A stretch of DNA of 64,000 nt from Spongiactinospora rosea (GCF_003315795.1 NZ_QMEY01000025.1:1-64000), one strand, 5' to 3'; counted from the first letter of the stretch, positions 17,729 to 26,203 are shown. Notes: generated from the sequence alone by a model not told the origin. A program made the numbers and translations.

Positions 17729-19366
17729 TCAGAGCCCCTTTTCTGGTCCTTTCGCGCCGAAGCGGCGCAGCACGTTGTGCGCGATCCGCTCGACGAACGG
17801 GTCGCCGAGGGCCAGCACGTGCGGCCACTCGGTGGACCCGCCGTTGAAGACCTCGCCCGCGCCTCGGGTGAACGCGGCGATCATCCCGGCGCCGCGCATC
17901 CCGCCCTCGTGGACGTACGCGGGCAGGTCGTCGCCGAGGTCGGCGTTGTAGTCGTAGACCTCCTCCTCGGGCCCGCCGATCGGCACCCGCCCACCGAAGC
18001 GGTCCTCCTCCCCGCGTACGGCGGGCGCGAGGGCCAGGATCTCCAGCGTCTCCGGCGCGCCGTCCTCGAACGTCGGGTACGGCAGCCCGCGCCGGAAGGT
18101 GTACTCCACCGAGTCCAGTTCGAAGGCGGCCAGGAACGACGGCGGGCCGCCGAGCAGGTCGCCGTAGTACAGGTCGGTGCCCGCCATGGCCCAGTGTTCC
18201 GGCCGGTAGACGGTGAAGCCGCCGGAGGAGCGGGGGGTCGCCACGCCGTACCGGTTGTAGATCCCGCCGAGGCCGTTGAGCCCCATGGTCGTCGCGCCGG
18301 GCCTGCCGACCGATCGGGCCTCCCACACGGTCGTGGCCAGGTGCGGGGTCTCCCGGGCGGCCGGGTCGGCGGACGGCAGGCGGTAGCAGTACTGGGTGGT
18401 GCCGTCGTCGCTGAGCCGTACCTGCCACTGGTAGTTCCCGGCGAACCTGGCCAGCCCGCCCCCGGCGTCCACGAAGGCGTCGATGGTGTCGCGCATCCGC
18501 CAGGACCAGTACTCGTCGTGGCCGACGATCACCGCGCAGGCGTACCCGTCCAGGGCGGCGGGGTCGAAGTGCAGGTCGTGCTGGGTGAGGTGGTCGAGTT
18601 CGTAGCCGTTGCGCTCGGCCCACAGCGCGAAGTGCCGCTCGTAGGTGGCCCAGAACGCGTCGGCGTGGTGACGGCTGTAGCCGGACAGCCGGGCCCACTC
18701 ATAGGAGGGGTAGCGCGGCATGCCGTACATCGGCAGCGATCCGGTGGCGGCCTCCCGGGGCGCGCCCGGCGGCTTGCGGATCATGCCGCGGGCGATCGGC
18801 CGCCGGGTGGAGGAGAGCGGCGAGCCGGCGTCGTGCCGCGGGTCGTCGCCCAGGCCGCGGTAGTGGTTGGCGCCGCCCCAGTCGTTGTAGGCCAGCAGCG
18901 TGCCGGTGGTCAGCACCAGCACGGCCCGCGCCCGCCGGCCCGCCGGGGCCTTGACCACGAAGAAGTGCTCGCGCTCCCATAGTTCGCCGTCCGCGGTGGC
19001 CGCGCGCACGGTGACGATGTAGAAGCCGCTGCGCCAGCCGGCGGGGATCTCCAGCTCCGCCCCGGCGGGCCAGCCGCAGCCCACGGCGTATGCGTCGGGC
19101 GCGGCCTCGAAGCGCCCCGCGGTGAGTCCCTGACGTGCCCATACGACTTGTGGCGCGAGGCCGTCCCTGACCACCTCCAGATCGAAGGACGGGACGCTCG
19201 CGCTGAGGTGGAAGCGGACCGTCTCGCCGGGGAGATAGGCGAACTTGTCGGTATAACACCAGACCTCCGCCGCGCCCGGCTCGGCGAACGCCCGTTCCGA
19301 CGGCCAGCCCCTCGGCGACCAGGCGAAGGCGGCGGGCAGTCTGACCTGCCCGTTCGTGTCACTCAC
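17729..19366 (-). CDS. N,N-dimethylformamidase large-subunit-like protein
   Basis: A 545-residue protein similar in layout to the beta (large) subunit of N,N-dimethylformamidase: an N-terminal beta domain (YTDKFAYLPGETVRFHLSAS), then the large C-terminal domain with LLAYNDWGGANHYRG (about 155), SGYSRHHADAFW (about 215), VIVGHDEYWSWRMRDTIDAF (about 288) and FAGNYQWQ. Characterised members hydrolyse formamide C-N bonds with an iron bound by Tyr and Glu. The GTG at 19366 starts the conserved part, but its GGAGG is only one or two bases away, so the start is uncertain. Its setting in a hut operon makes an N-formyl amino acid a plausible substrate; this is inference. Confidence 0.75.
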   Translation of the reverse strand: MSDTNGQVRLPAAFAWSPRGWPSERAFAEPGAAEVWCYTDKFAYLPGETVRFHLSASVPSFDLEVVRDGLAPQVVWARQGLTAGRFEAAPDAYAVGCGWPAGAELEIPAGWRSGFYIVTVRAATADGELWEREHFFVVKAPAGRRARAVLVLTTGTLLAYNDWGGANHYRGLGDDPRHDAGSPLSSTRRPIARGMIRKPPGAPREAATGSLPMYGMPRYPSYEWARLSGYSRHHADAFWATYERHFALWAERNGYELDHLTQHDLHFDPAALDGYACAVIVGHDEYWSWRMRDTIDAFVDAGGGLARFAGNYQWQVRLSDDGTTQYCYRLPSADPAARETPHLATTVWEARSVGRPGATTMGLNGLGGIYNRYGVATPRSSGGFTVYRPEHWAMAGTDLYYGDLLGGPPSFLAAFELDSVEYTFRRGLPYPTFEDGAPETLEILALAPAVRGEEDRFGGRVPIGGPEEEVYDYNADLGDDLPAYVHEGGMRGAGMIAAFTRGAGEVFNGGSTEWPHVLALGDPFVERIAHNVLRRFGAKGPEKGL

Positions 19367-19575
19367 CCCTCCGACCCTACGAATACGCGCCCCGCCGGAT
19401 GAGGTATGACGCGCCCGTTGGCGGGGAAGGGAGAGTCCGGTTTCCGGTTTGGGGTGAAGGTCCGCTCTGCGGGTGTGATGTACCCCCTGGGGTGTTCTGT
19501 CCTCTCGATATGGGTGCGGTCTACCCTTGGGCGCATGATCGGGACACCGCCACGAGGCGATTGAGGGGATCGGCG
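19367..19575. promoter_or_regulatory. Divergent promoter region inside the hut cluster
   Basis: The 209-bp gap separates the minus-strand formamidase-permease-metallohydrolase trio from the plus-strand M20-hutF-hutI genes and must drive both. It contains a short perfect palindrome, ACCCCCTGGGGT at 19482-19493, roughly midway, which is a candidate operator. No exact match to this palindrome was noticed in front of hutU, so its link to the RpiR regulator is unproven. Confidence 0.35.
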
Positions 19576-20754
19576 ATGGAGTTCGACGGTATGTGGGCGG
19601 CGGTGGCCGATGTGGGACGGGACGCGGGGGGTGGTTACCTGCGGGACGCCTGGTCGGCGGCCGATCTCGAACTGCGTGAGTGGTTCCGGCAGGAGGCCGG
19701 GCGACGCGGCCTCGACCTGCGCGAGGACCGCAACGGAAATCTGTGGGCATGGTGGGGCGACCCGGACACGCGTCCGGGGGTGGTGACCGGGAGCCACCTG
19801 GACTCGGTACGGCAAGGCGGGGCCTTCGACGGGCCGCTCGGGGTCGTGTCCGCGTTCGCGGCGGTCGACCTGCTGCGGGAACAGGGCGTGCGGCTCGGCG
19901 TACCGCTCGGGGTGGCCTGCTTCACCGACGAGGAGGGCGCCAGGTTCGGCGTGCCGTGCATGGGATCGCGGCTGCTCACCGGCGTGGTCGAGCCGGACCG
20001 GGCGCGCGGGCTGACCGACGACGACGGTGACACCATGGCCGACGTACTGCGCCGGGCGGGCCGCGACCCGGCCGCGCTCGGCCCCGACGCCGAGACGCGC
20101 CGCCACATCGGCGCCTTCGTGGAACTGCACGTCGAACAGGGCCGGGCCCTGATCGACATGGACGCGCCGATCGGCGTGGCCGCCTCCATCTGGCCGCACG
20201 GCCGCTGGCGGCTGGACTTCACCGGCCGGGCCGACCACGCGGGCACCACGCGGCTGGCCGACCGGGACGACCCGATGATCCCGTTCGCCCAGGCGGTCCT
20301 CGCGGCCAGGACGGCGGCCGAGCGGCGCGGCGTGGTCGCCACCGTGGCCAAGGTCCGGGTCTCGCCGGGCAGCGCCAACGCGATCCCCGGGCACGTCACC
20401 GCCTGGCTGGACGCCAGGGGCGAGGACGAGCACGCGGTACGCGACCTGGTCGCCGAGGTCGGCGCGGGCGCGCAGGTGGGGTGTGAGTCCTGGAGCCCGC
20501 GGGTGGAGTTCGACCCGTCGCTGGCCGCCCGCCTGGCCGCCGCGCTCGGCGGCGCGCCGCTGATCGGCACCGGGGCGGGCCACGACGCGGGCATCCTCGC
20601 CGCGGCGGGCGTGCCCACCGCGATGGTGTTCGTCCGCAATCCAACGGGAATCTCCCATTCCCCGGAGGAACACGCGGAGCCCGCCGACTGTCACGCTGGT
20701 GTCGCCGCCCTCGCCGACGCCCTCAAGGAGCTCGCCGATGAACTACTGGTGTGA
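19576..20754 (+). CDS. M20-family amidohydrolase (allantoate amidohydrolase-like), candidate N-formylglutamate deformylase
   Basis: A 392-residue zinc peptidase-like amidohydrolase. Metal-binding motifs are GSHLDSVRQGGAFDGPLGV (about 72-90), DEEGARFG (about 118), HVEQGRALID (about 185) and, near the C terminus, GAGHDAG and ISHSPEEH, as in allantoate amidohydrolase and N-carbamoyl-L-amino-acid hydrolase. ATG 19576 has GAGGGGA upstream. It overlaps hutF by 17 bp, so it works with the HutF product. HutF makes N-formyl-L-glutamate and no HutG-type deformylase is seen here; hydrolysis of that formamide would complete the pathway. Family firm, substrate inferred. Confidence 0.88.
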   Translation: MEFDGMWAAVADVGRDAGGGYLRDAWSAADLELREWFRQEAGRRGLDLREDRNGNLWAWWGDPDTRPGVVTGSHLDSVRQGGAFDGPLGVVSAFAAVDLLREQGVRLGVPLGVACFTDEEGARFGVPCMGSRLLTGVVEPDRARGLTDDDGDTMADVLRRAGRDPAALGPDAETRRHIGAFVELHVEQGRALIDMDAPIGVAASIWPHGRWRLDFTGRADHAGTTRLADRDDPMIPFAQAVLAARTAAERRGVVATVAKVRVSPGSANAIPGHVTAWLDARGEDEHAVRDLVAEVGAGAQVGCESWSPRVEFDPSLAARLAAALGGAPLIGTGAGHDAGILAAAGVPTAMVFVRNPTGISHSPEEHAEPADCHAGVAALADALKELADELLV

Positions 20755-22072
20755 GCTGGCCTGGCTGCCTCCCGGCGAGGTGGTCCAGGGAGTGCTGATC
20801 AGGGTGGACGGACAGCGGATCGCCGAGGTCCTGCCCGGGGTGGCCGAGCCGCCCGCCGGAGCCGTACGCCTGGCCGGGCTGACCCTGCCCGGCTTCGCGA
20901 ACGCCCACTCGCACGCCTTCCACCGGGCGCTGCGCGGCTCGACTCAGGCCGAAAAGGGCAGCTTCTGGACCTGGCGCGAGCAGATGTACCGCGTCGCCGG
21001 ATCGCTCGGCCCCGACTCCTACTACACCCTCGCCAAGGCCGTGTACGCCGAGATGGTCCTGGCGGGCGTCACCTGCGTCGGTGAGTTCCACTACCTGCAC
21101 CACCAGCCGGACGGCACGCCGTACGACGACCCCAACGCGATGGGGCACGCGCTGATCCGCGCGGCGCGCGAGGCCGGGCTGCGGATCGCCCTGCTGGACA
21201 CCTGCTACCTCGCCGGTGGCGTCGGGATGCCGCTGGCCGGACCGCAGGTGCGGTTCGGCGACGGCGACGCCGAACGCTGGGCGGTACGCACCGAACGGCT
21301 GGCCGCCGACTACGCGGGGGCCGCCGACGTCGTGGTGGGCGCGGCCGTCCACTCGGTGCGCGCGGTGCCGCCCGAGCAGATGCCCGTCGTCGCCGAGTAC
21401 TCCCACCACCACGCCGTGCCGCTGCACGTGCACGTCTCCGAGCAGCGCGCCGAGAACGCCGCCTGCGTGGAGATGTACGCGGCCAGCCCGGTGCAGGTGC
21501 TGCACGAGCACGGCGTGCTCGGCCCCCGATCCAGCGCCGTCCACGCCACCCACCTGTCCGATGTCGACCTGGCCCTGCTCGGCCAGTCGGGCACGCACGT
21601 GTGCATGTGCCCCACCACCGAACGCGACCTGGCCGACGGCGTGGGCAAGGCCCGCGCTGCCCACGACGCCGGTTCGCCGATCACGCTCGGCACCGACAGC
21701 CACGCGATGATCGACATGTTCGAGGAGGCCCGCGCGGTCGAGCTGGACGAACGGCTGGCCACCGAACAGCGCGGCCACTGGACCGCCGCCGAACTGCTGA
21801 CCGCCGGCACCTCGGCGGGCCAGGCGTCCCTCGGTTACCCCGACGCGGGCACGCTGATCCCCGGGGCCTGGGCCGATCTGGTGTCCGTCCGGCTCGACTC
21901 GGTCCGTACGGCGGGCGCGAGCCCGGCCACCGCCGCCGAGTCCGTCGTGTTCGCGGCCACCGCCGCCGATGTGCATTCGGTGGTGTCCGGCGGCCGTCGC
22001 GTCGTCGCCGAAGGACGGCACGCGCTCGGCGAGATCGGGCCGCTCCTGTCCGCCGCGATCAATTCGATTTGA
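20738..22072 (+). CDS. hutF: Formimidoylglutamate deiminase
   Basis: A 444-residue amidohydrolase-superfamily enzyme that deaminates N-formimidoyl-L-glutamate to N-formyl-L-glutamate and ammonia. Zinc ligands are visible in NAHSHAFHRAL (about 56-66), the HVHVSEQ strand (about 230), HATHLSD (about 268) and GTDSHAMIDMFEEAR (about 318). AAGGAG lies nine bases before ATG 20738. The gene overlaps the M20 gene by 17 bp and is followed by hutI after 53 bp. Its presence shows the two-step deiminase/deformylase branch rather than HutG-type formiminoglutamase. Confidence 0.95.
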   Translation: MNYWCELAWLPPGEVVQGVLIRVDGQRIAEVLPGVAEPPAGAVRLAGLTLPGFANAHSHAFHRALRGSTQAEKGSFWTWREQMYRVAGSLGPDSYYTLAKAVYAEMVLAGVTCVGEFHYLHHQPDGTPYDDPNAMGHALIRAAREAGLRIALLDTCYLAGGVGMPLAGPQVRFGDGDAERWAVRTERLAADYAGAADVVVGAAVHSVRAVPPEQMPVVAEYSHHHAVPLHVHVSEQRAENAACVEMYAASPVQVLHEHGVLGPRSSAVHATHLSDVDLALLGQSGTHVCMCPTTERDLADGVGKARAAHDAGSPITLGTDSHAMIDMFEEARAVELDERLATEQRGHWTAAELLTAGTSAGQASLGYPDAGTLIPGAWADLVSVRLDSVRTAGASPATAAESVVFAATAADVHSVVSGGRRVVAEGRHALGEIGPLLSAAINSI

Positions 22073-22125
22073 GCACCGGGCGCAAATTCCCATACTTCCG
22101 GCCGATGTTAACAAAGGGCATTTAA

Positions 22126-23277
22126 GTGGCATCAATTCTGTTCGATGAGATCGGGCTTCTCTACACCGGCGACCAGACGGGCGGCGAGGAGATCGCCTCG
22201 GCGGCCCTCGTCGTCGAGGACGAGACCGTGGCCTGGGTGGGGCCCGCCGCGAGCGCGCCACAGGCCGACCGGCGGGTGGACGTCGGGGGGCGCTGCGTGC
22301 TCCCCGGCTTCGTGGACAGCCACGCCCACCTGGTGTTCGCGGGCGACCGCACGGCGGAGTTCGTCGCGCGGATGTCCGGCGAGCAGTACCGCGCGGGCGG
22401 CATCCGCACCACCGTCGCCGCGACCAGGGAGGCCGCCGACTCGGTACTGGCCGCGCGGACGGCCGCGCTGGTCACCGAGATGCTCGCCCAGGGCACCACC
22501 ACCGTGGAGATCAAGAGCGGGTACGGCCTGACCGAGGAGGACGAACGCCGGTCGCTGGAGATCGCCGGCGCGTTCACCGAGGAGACCACCTTCCTGGGCG
22601 CGCACGTCGTACCCGCCGGGGTGAGCACCGACGACTACGTCCGCCAGGTGGCCGGGCCGATGTTGGCCGCCTGCGCGCCGCTGGCCAGGTGGATCGACGT
22701 CTTCTGCGAGCGGGGGGCGTTCGACGGCGACCAGACCAGGGAGATCCTCTCCGCCGGGATCGCGGCGGGGCTGGGCGCACGGGTGCACGCGGCGCAGTTC
22801 GGCGTGGGACCCGGGGTGGAGATCGCCTGCGAGCTGGGCGCGGCCTCGGCCGACCACTGCACCCACCTGAGCGACGACGACGTCACGGCGCTGGCCACCT
22901 CGGGCGTGGTGGCCACGCTGCTGCCGGGGGCGGAGTTCTCCACCCGCTCGCCGTACCCGGACGCGCGGCGGCTGCTGGCCGCGGGCGCGACGGTCGCGCT
23001 GGCCACCGACTGCAACCCGGGCTCCTCCTACACCTCCTCGATGCCGTTCTGCATCGCACTCGCCGTCCGCGAGATGCGGATGACCCCGCTTGAGGCGGTC
23101 AGGGCCGCGACGCACGGAGGGGCACGCGCGCTGCGCCGCGACGACATCGGGGTCCTGCGCCCCGGCTCGCGCGCCGACCTGGCGGTCCTGGACGCGCCCT
23201 CCTACGTTCACCTGGCGTACCGGCCGGGGGTACCGCTCATCCACCAGGTCTGGCGGGGTGGTCGCAAGGTGGCATGA
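22126..23277 (+). CDS. hutI: Imidazolonepropionase
   Basis: A 383-residue amidohydrolase converting 4-imidazolone-5-propionate to N-formimidoyl-L-glutamate. Diagnostic motifs are VDSHAHLVFAGDR (about 63-75), the substrate loop EIKSGYGLTEEDE (about 130), HAAQFG (about 223), DHCTHLSDDD (about 243) and ALATDCNPGSSYTSSM (about 290); the His and Asp residues bind zinc. The start is a GTG with a weak AAAGGG site. It is the third gene of the M20-hutF-hutI operon and the last hut gene seen. Confidence 0.96.
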   Translation: MASILFDEIGLLYTGDQTGGEEIASAALVVEDETVAWVGPAASAPQADRRVDVGGRCVLPGFVDSHAHLVFAGDRTAEFVARMSGEQYRAGGIRTTVAATREAADSVLAARTAALVTEMLAQGTTTVEIKSGYGLTEEDERRSLEIAGAFTEETTFLGAHVVPAGVSTDDYVRQVAGPMLAACAPLARWIDVFCERGAFDGDQTREILSAGIAAGLGARVHAAQFGVGPGVEIACELGAASADHCTHLSDDDVTALATSGVVATLLPGAEFSTRSPYPDARRLLAAGATVALATDCNPGSSYTSSMPFCIALAVREMRMTPLEAVRAATHGGARALRRDDIGVLRPGSRADLAVLDAPSYVHLAYRPGVPLIHQVWRGGRKVA

Positions 23278-23470
23278 CTTCCGCCCGCCGCCCGTGCATC
23301 CTCCGTAAGGAGGAAACGAAAACCGTCCTGCGGGCGTATGCATTGAGGGAATCTTTGCCCTGATCGAGTCGTTGATCGAAGCAGACGGCGCAGTCAGTAC
23401 TAACCACTCAAGAACACGCATACGCAAATAGACGCAATCTTGGGCAGCGGCGGGAACGAGGTGCCAGGGG

Positions 23471-24406
23471 ATGGCAAGGCCCACGGGGAATCGCGCACAG
23501 GAACAGCAGGTTTCGGATAGAGACCTGCTCGGCACTTACCTGGCGGAAATCGGGCGAGTGCCCCTGTTGACGGCCGAGGAGGAGGTCGAGCTGGCCAAGC
23601 GCATCGAGGCGGGGTTGTACGCGGAGCAGCTGCTCGACGCGGCCATGGCCGAGCCCCGCGTCGGTGACGCCACCGACGAGGAGCTGGAACGGCTGGCGGT
23701 CTCCGGCCGTCGCGCGAAGGACGAGTTCATCCAGGCCAACCTGCGGCTGGTGGTGGCGGTGGCCCGGAAGTACTCCGGGCGGGGGATGCCGCTGATCGAC
23801 CTGGTCCAGGAGGGCAACCTGGGGCTGGTCCGGGCGGTGGAGAAGTTCGACTACCGGCGGGGGTACAAGTTCTCCACGTACGCGACCTGGTGGATCCGGC
23901 AGTCCGTCGGCCGCGCCATCCACGAGCAGGCCCGCCCGGTGCGGCTGCCCACCCACGCGGGGGAGCAGATGACCCGCCTGATGCGCGTCCGCAGGGACAT
24001 GCTGGCCGAGTTCGACGCCGAGCCCACCGACGACGACCTCGCCCAGGTCCTCGACCTGCCCATCGAACGCGTCCGCGAACTGCGCCGCTGGGCCTCCGAC
24101 CCGGTCTCCCTCCAGCTCGGCGTGGGCGACGAGGACGAGACCGAACTGGGCGACATGATCGCCGCCGAGACCTGGGCCGACCCCGAGCAGCAGGCCATCG
24201 ACGTCCTCGAACGCGAACGCCTCGAAGAGTGGCTGACCGGCCTGGAGAACAACACCCGCGAAATGCTCCGCTGGCGTTACGGCCTGGTCGACGGCCGCGA
24301 ACACACCCTCACCGAGGTCGGCGAACGCTACGGCATCGGCCGCGACCGCGCCCGCCGCATCGAACGCGACGCCTTGGCCCGCCTCCGCAAACTAGCCGCT
24401 GCGTAG
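23471..24406 (+). CDS. RNA polymerase sigma-70 factor, RpoD-like (group 2)
   Basis: A 311-residue sigma factor. Region 1.2 is DLLGTYLAEIGRVPLL (about 18-33), region 2 has RRAKDEFIQANLRLVVAVARKYSGRG and the near-invariant YKFSTYATWWIRQSVGRAIHEQARPVRLP (about 134-162), and region 4.2 is HTLTEVGERYGIGRDRARRIERDAL (about 277-301). Region 2.4 matches principal sigma factors, but the -35 recognition helix differs from the usual TRERIRQIE, so -35 preference may be altered. It lacks the long acidic N terminus of the housekeeping factor. It stands alone: hutI ends 193 bp before it, and the repeat island follows. Confidence 0.92.
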   Translation: MARPTGNRAQEQQVSDRDLLGTYLAEIGRVPLLTAEEEVELAKRIEAGLYAEQLLDAAMAEPRVGDATDEELERLAVSGRRAKDEFIQANLRLVVAVARKYSGRGMPLIDLVQEGNLGLVRAVEKFDYRRGYKFSTYATWWIRQSVGRAIHEQARPVRLPTHAGEQMTRLMRVRRDMLAEFDAEPTDDDLAQVLDLPIERVRELRRWASDPVSLQLGVGDEDETELGDMIAAETWADPEQQAIDVLERERLEEWLTGLENNTREMLRWRYGLVDGREHTLTEVGERYGIGRDRARRIERDALARLRKLAAA

Positions 24407-24411
24407 TATTG

Positions 24412-24679
24412 CGCTCGCTTCGCTCGCGCGGGGCTGTGTTCATGGCGCTCGCTGCGCTCGCGCGGGCCCGGGCGCTTTCGAGGTCGCGTCCTCCGCTCCT
24501 CGCTCAGTCGTTCGTTCCTCACTCCATCGCTCGTCGCTGCGGACACGACCGCGCCCGGGCAAAGCAAAGCGCCTCGCTCCGCTCGCGCCCAAACCCCGCC
24601 TTCGGCGGGGGACGCGCTTCGCGCGCCCAAAGGGCCTCGCTCCGCTCGGACGATCTTTCTTTGCCGGGCTTCGCCCGGC
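24412..24679. repeat. Cluster of short hairpins with TTCG-type loops after the sigma gene
   Basis: Several compact perfect inverted repeats follow the sigma factor stop codon: CGCTCGCTTCGCTCGCG-like pairs at 24412-24428, CCCCGCC/GGCGGGG around TTC at 24594-24610, CGCGC/GCGCG at 24613-24625 and GCCGGGC/GCCCGGC at 24663-24679. Such UUCG-type loops make very stable RNA hairpins. They may end transcription of the sigma gene or protect its 3' end; no T tract follows, as is common in high-GC actinomycetes. Confidence 0.5.
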
Positions 24680-24859
24680 GTACGGCGGGCCCGCTCTCGC
24701 CGCCTGCCCGTGCTCGTCAGCGGTCTGGTGTCCGGGGTTTCGCGTGGGTTGTGGCTGGTCGCCGTTCCAGCACCGGCTAGATCGCCTGTCCCATTTCGCC
24801 GTGCCGTTGGCCGGGAGGTCGCTGCGCCCTTGACGGGGATGTTTGGTTTGGGCATGCGG

Positions 24860-24956
24860 CTTCTTTCATCCAGAGCGGACCTTCTCTATCACCGCTCCAT
24901 ATGGGTGGCGGGCCGCTGCCGCTCTCGACGATGGGTGTTCGGCCTGAGCTGCGCGG
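24860..24956 (+). repeat. 97-bp direct repeat, copy 1
   Basis: Begins CTTCTTTCATCCAGAGCGGA and ends near GCCTGAGCTGCGCGG. The second copy at 25061-25157 has the same length with a few base changes. Both read in the same direction and each ends next to other repeat or IS sequence, so this may be the terminal part of a mobile element present twice. No coding capacity was recognised. Confidence 0.75.
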
Positions 24957-24980
24957 CTCCTTGCCGCCTGGTGTCGAGGG

Positions 24981-25060
24981 TGTTCCGCTGAGTGGTGTGA
25001 GTGGGAACGCTCAGATCAGGCATCGCGCAGGTCGGCCTGCTCGGGCCAGGGGGGATTCCA
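24981..25060 (-). repeat. Palindromic IS256-type miniature element, copy A (degenerate)
   Basis: Shares the core GTGGTGTGAGTGGGAACGCT and CATCGCGCAGGTCGGCC with the other copies but its right end is lost where the second 97-bp repeat begins. This is the most diverged of six copies. Confidence 0.6.
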
Positions 25061-25157
25061 CTTCTTTCATCCAGGGCGGACCTTCTCTATCACCGCTCCA
25101 CATGGTCGGCGGGCCGCTGCCGCTCTCGACGGCGGGTGTTCGGCCTGAACGGCGCGG
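25061..25157 (+). repeat. 97-bp direct repeat, copy 2
   Basis: Same length and orientation as 24860-24956. Its right end cuts directly into the truncated IS256-family transposase, showing that the repeat or the element carrying it arrived after the IS and removed the rest of the gene. Confidence 0.75.
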
Positions 25158-25366
25158 GTGTCCCACTGGCGGGTGCGGTAGCCCTTGCGGGAGTTGACCC
25201 GCTCGTCGCTGCGTTCGCCGTAGGCGGCGCCGCACAGGCCGTCGGCGTCGGCCGACATCAACACCTCGGCCATGGTCTTCACGATGGAGCGCAACATGTC
25301 GGGGTCATCGGTCTGTAGTTGCTGCGCGAGCCACTGCGGGGTGGGCACATTGCTGTCTGCGGCCAT
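25158..25366 (-). pseudogene. IS256-family transposase, N-terminal fragment
   Basis: About 69 residues from ATG 25366: LRSIVKTMAEVLMSADADGLCG, then AAYGERSDERVNSRKGYRTR and QWDTR. The block from EVLM through GERS, ERVNSRKGYR and WDTR is the conserved N-terminal region of IS256/Mutator transposases. The gene breaks off at 25158 where the 97-bp repeat starts, so the catalytic DDE domain is absent. Upstream (25462-25484) is a sequence resembling an IS256-type terminal repeat, so this is the start-proximal end of a decayed IS. Confidence 0.85.
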
Positions 25367-25461
25367 CGCCGTGCTCCTTCGATCTTGATGTGAGCACTCG
25401 AAGGATCACGCGATGGCCGACTTCATGTCGTGCCGCCACGCTTGTGACCTGGTCAAACTCG

Positions 25462-25484
25462 TACACCACTTCCGTGGACGCAAC
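25462..25484 (-). repeat. Probable terminal inverted repeat of the decayed IS256 element
   Basis: On the minus strand the sequence reads GGTTGCGTCCACGGAAGTGG followed by TGT, at about 100 bp before the transposase start, the usual place for an IS256-family end. It closely resembles the ends (GATCGCGTCCCGCGGAGTGG) of the miniature elements that begin 6 bp away. Confidence 0.55.
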
Positions 25485-25490
25485 CTGGCT

Positions 25491-25593
25491 GATCGCGTCC
25501 CGTGGAGTGGTGTGAGTGGGAGCGCTCAAATCGGGCATCGCGCAGGTCGGCCAGCTCAGGCCACGGGGAAACTCCACCACTCCGCGGGACGCG
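25491..25593 (-). repeat. Palindromic IS256-type miniature element, copy B
   Basis: About 103 bp with inverted ends GATCGCGTCCCGTGGAGTGG on the left and CCACTCCGCGGGACGCGCGC on the right. The centre has CATCGCGCAGGTCGGCC. Both ends are well preserved. No reading frame of note. Orientation is opposite to copies D-F. Confidence 0.72.
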
Positions 25594-25607
25594 CGCAGAT
25601 GGTGTTC

Positions 25608-25703
25608 CCCGGGATGGTGTGAATGGGAGCGTCCAAATCGGACATCCCACAAGTCGGCCACGCCAGGCCGCGGGGAGGTTCCACCACTTCGCAGGGCGCG
25701 ATC
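25608..25703 (-). repeat. Palindromic IS256-type miniature element, copy C
   Basis: Same orientation as copy B. The right end (CCACCACTTCGCAGGGCGCG then ATCC) is intact; the left end is worn beyond GGTGTGAATGGGAGCG. The core AATCGGACATC...GTCGGCC is kept. Confidence 0.65.
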
Positions 25704-25857
25704 CGGGGATCGGCGTACCCCTTCTCGTCGATCCTTAGTACAGGCGCGCCCGGGTCCGTGGAGTGGTCGTGGTGGTTGCATCCTAGGGGAAGCTCACTTC
25801 TTGCGCGGTGCTGACGGGTTGCGATTCGGGTGCTTGGGGGTGTTGTGCGTCATGGCT

Positions 25858-25958
25858 GATCGCGTCCCGCGGAGTGGTGGAACTTCCTACGGCCTGGAGT
25901 GGCCGACCTGCGCGATGTTCGATTTGCAGGCTTCTATTTACACAACGGGACGCGATCC
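25858..25958 (+). repeat. Palindromic IS256-type miniature element, copy D
   Basis: Starts GATCGCGTCCCGCGGAGTGG and ends in CGGGACGCGATCC, with the core TGGCCGACCTGCGCGATG. The inner right part differs (CTTCTATTTACACAAC). Inverted relative to copies A-C. Confidence 0.7.
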
Positions 25959-26055
25959 CATGGCTTGGGGGCGCTTCGCTCGTCCCTCGCTCCTTGAATG
26001 CGCTGTCCAGGTGCGGCCGCGGCCGGGCCGTGCATGGTTGTCGGTCGTCGCGGAC

Positions 26056-26160
26056 GATCGCGTCCTGCGGAGTGGTGGAACCTCCCCGCGGCCTGGGCTG
26101 GCTGACCTGCCGCGATGTCCGATTGATACGGCTCCATTTACACCACTCGGCGGGACACCA
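26056..26160 (+). repeat. Palindromic IS256-type miniature element, copy E
   Basis: Starts GATCGCGTCCTGCGGAGTGG and ends near TTTACACCACTCGGCGGGAC. Same orientation and nearly the same length as copies D and F; core GACCTGCCGCGATGTCCGATT. Confidence 0.7.
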
Positions 26161-26203
26161 TCTCGCGGACCCGTAACGCGTGGCTCCGGCGCGGGAAGGA
26201 AGC

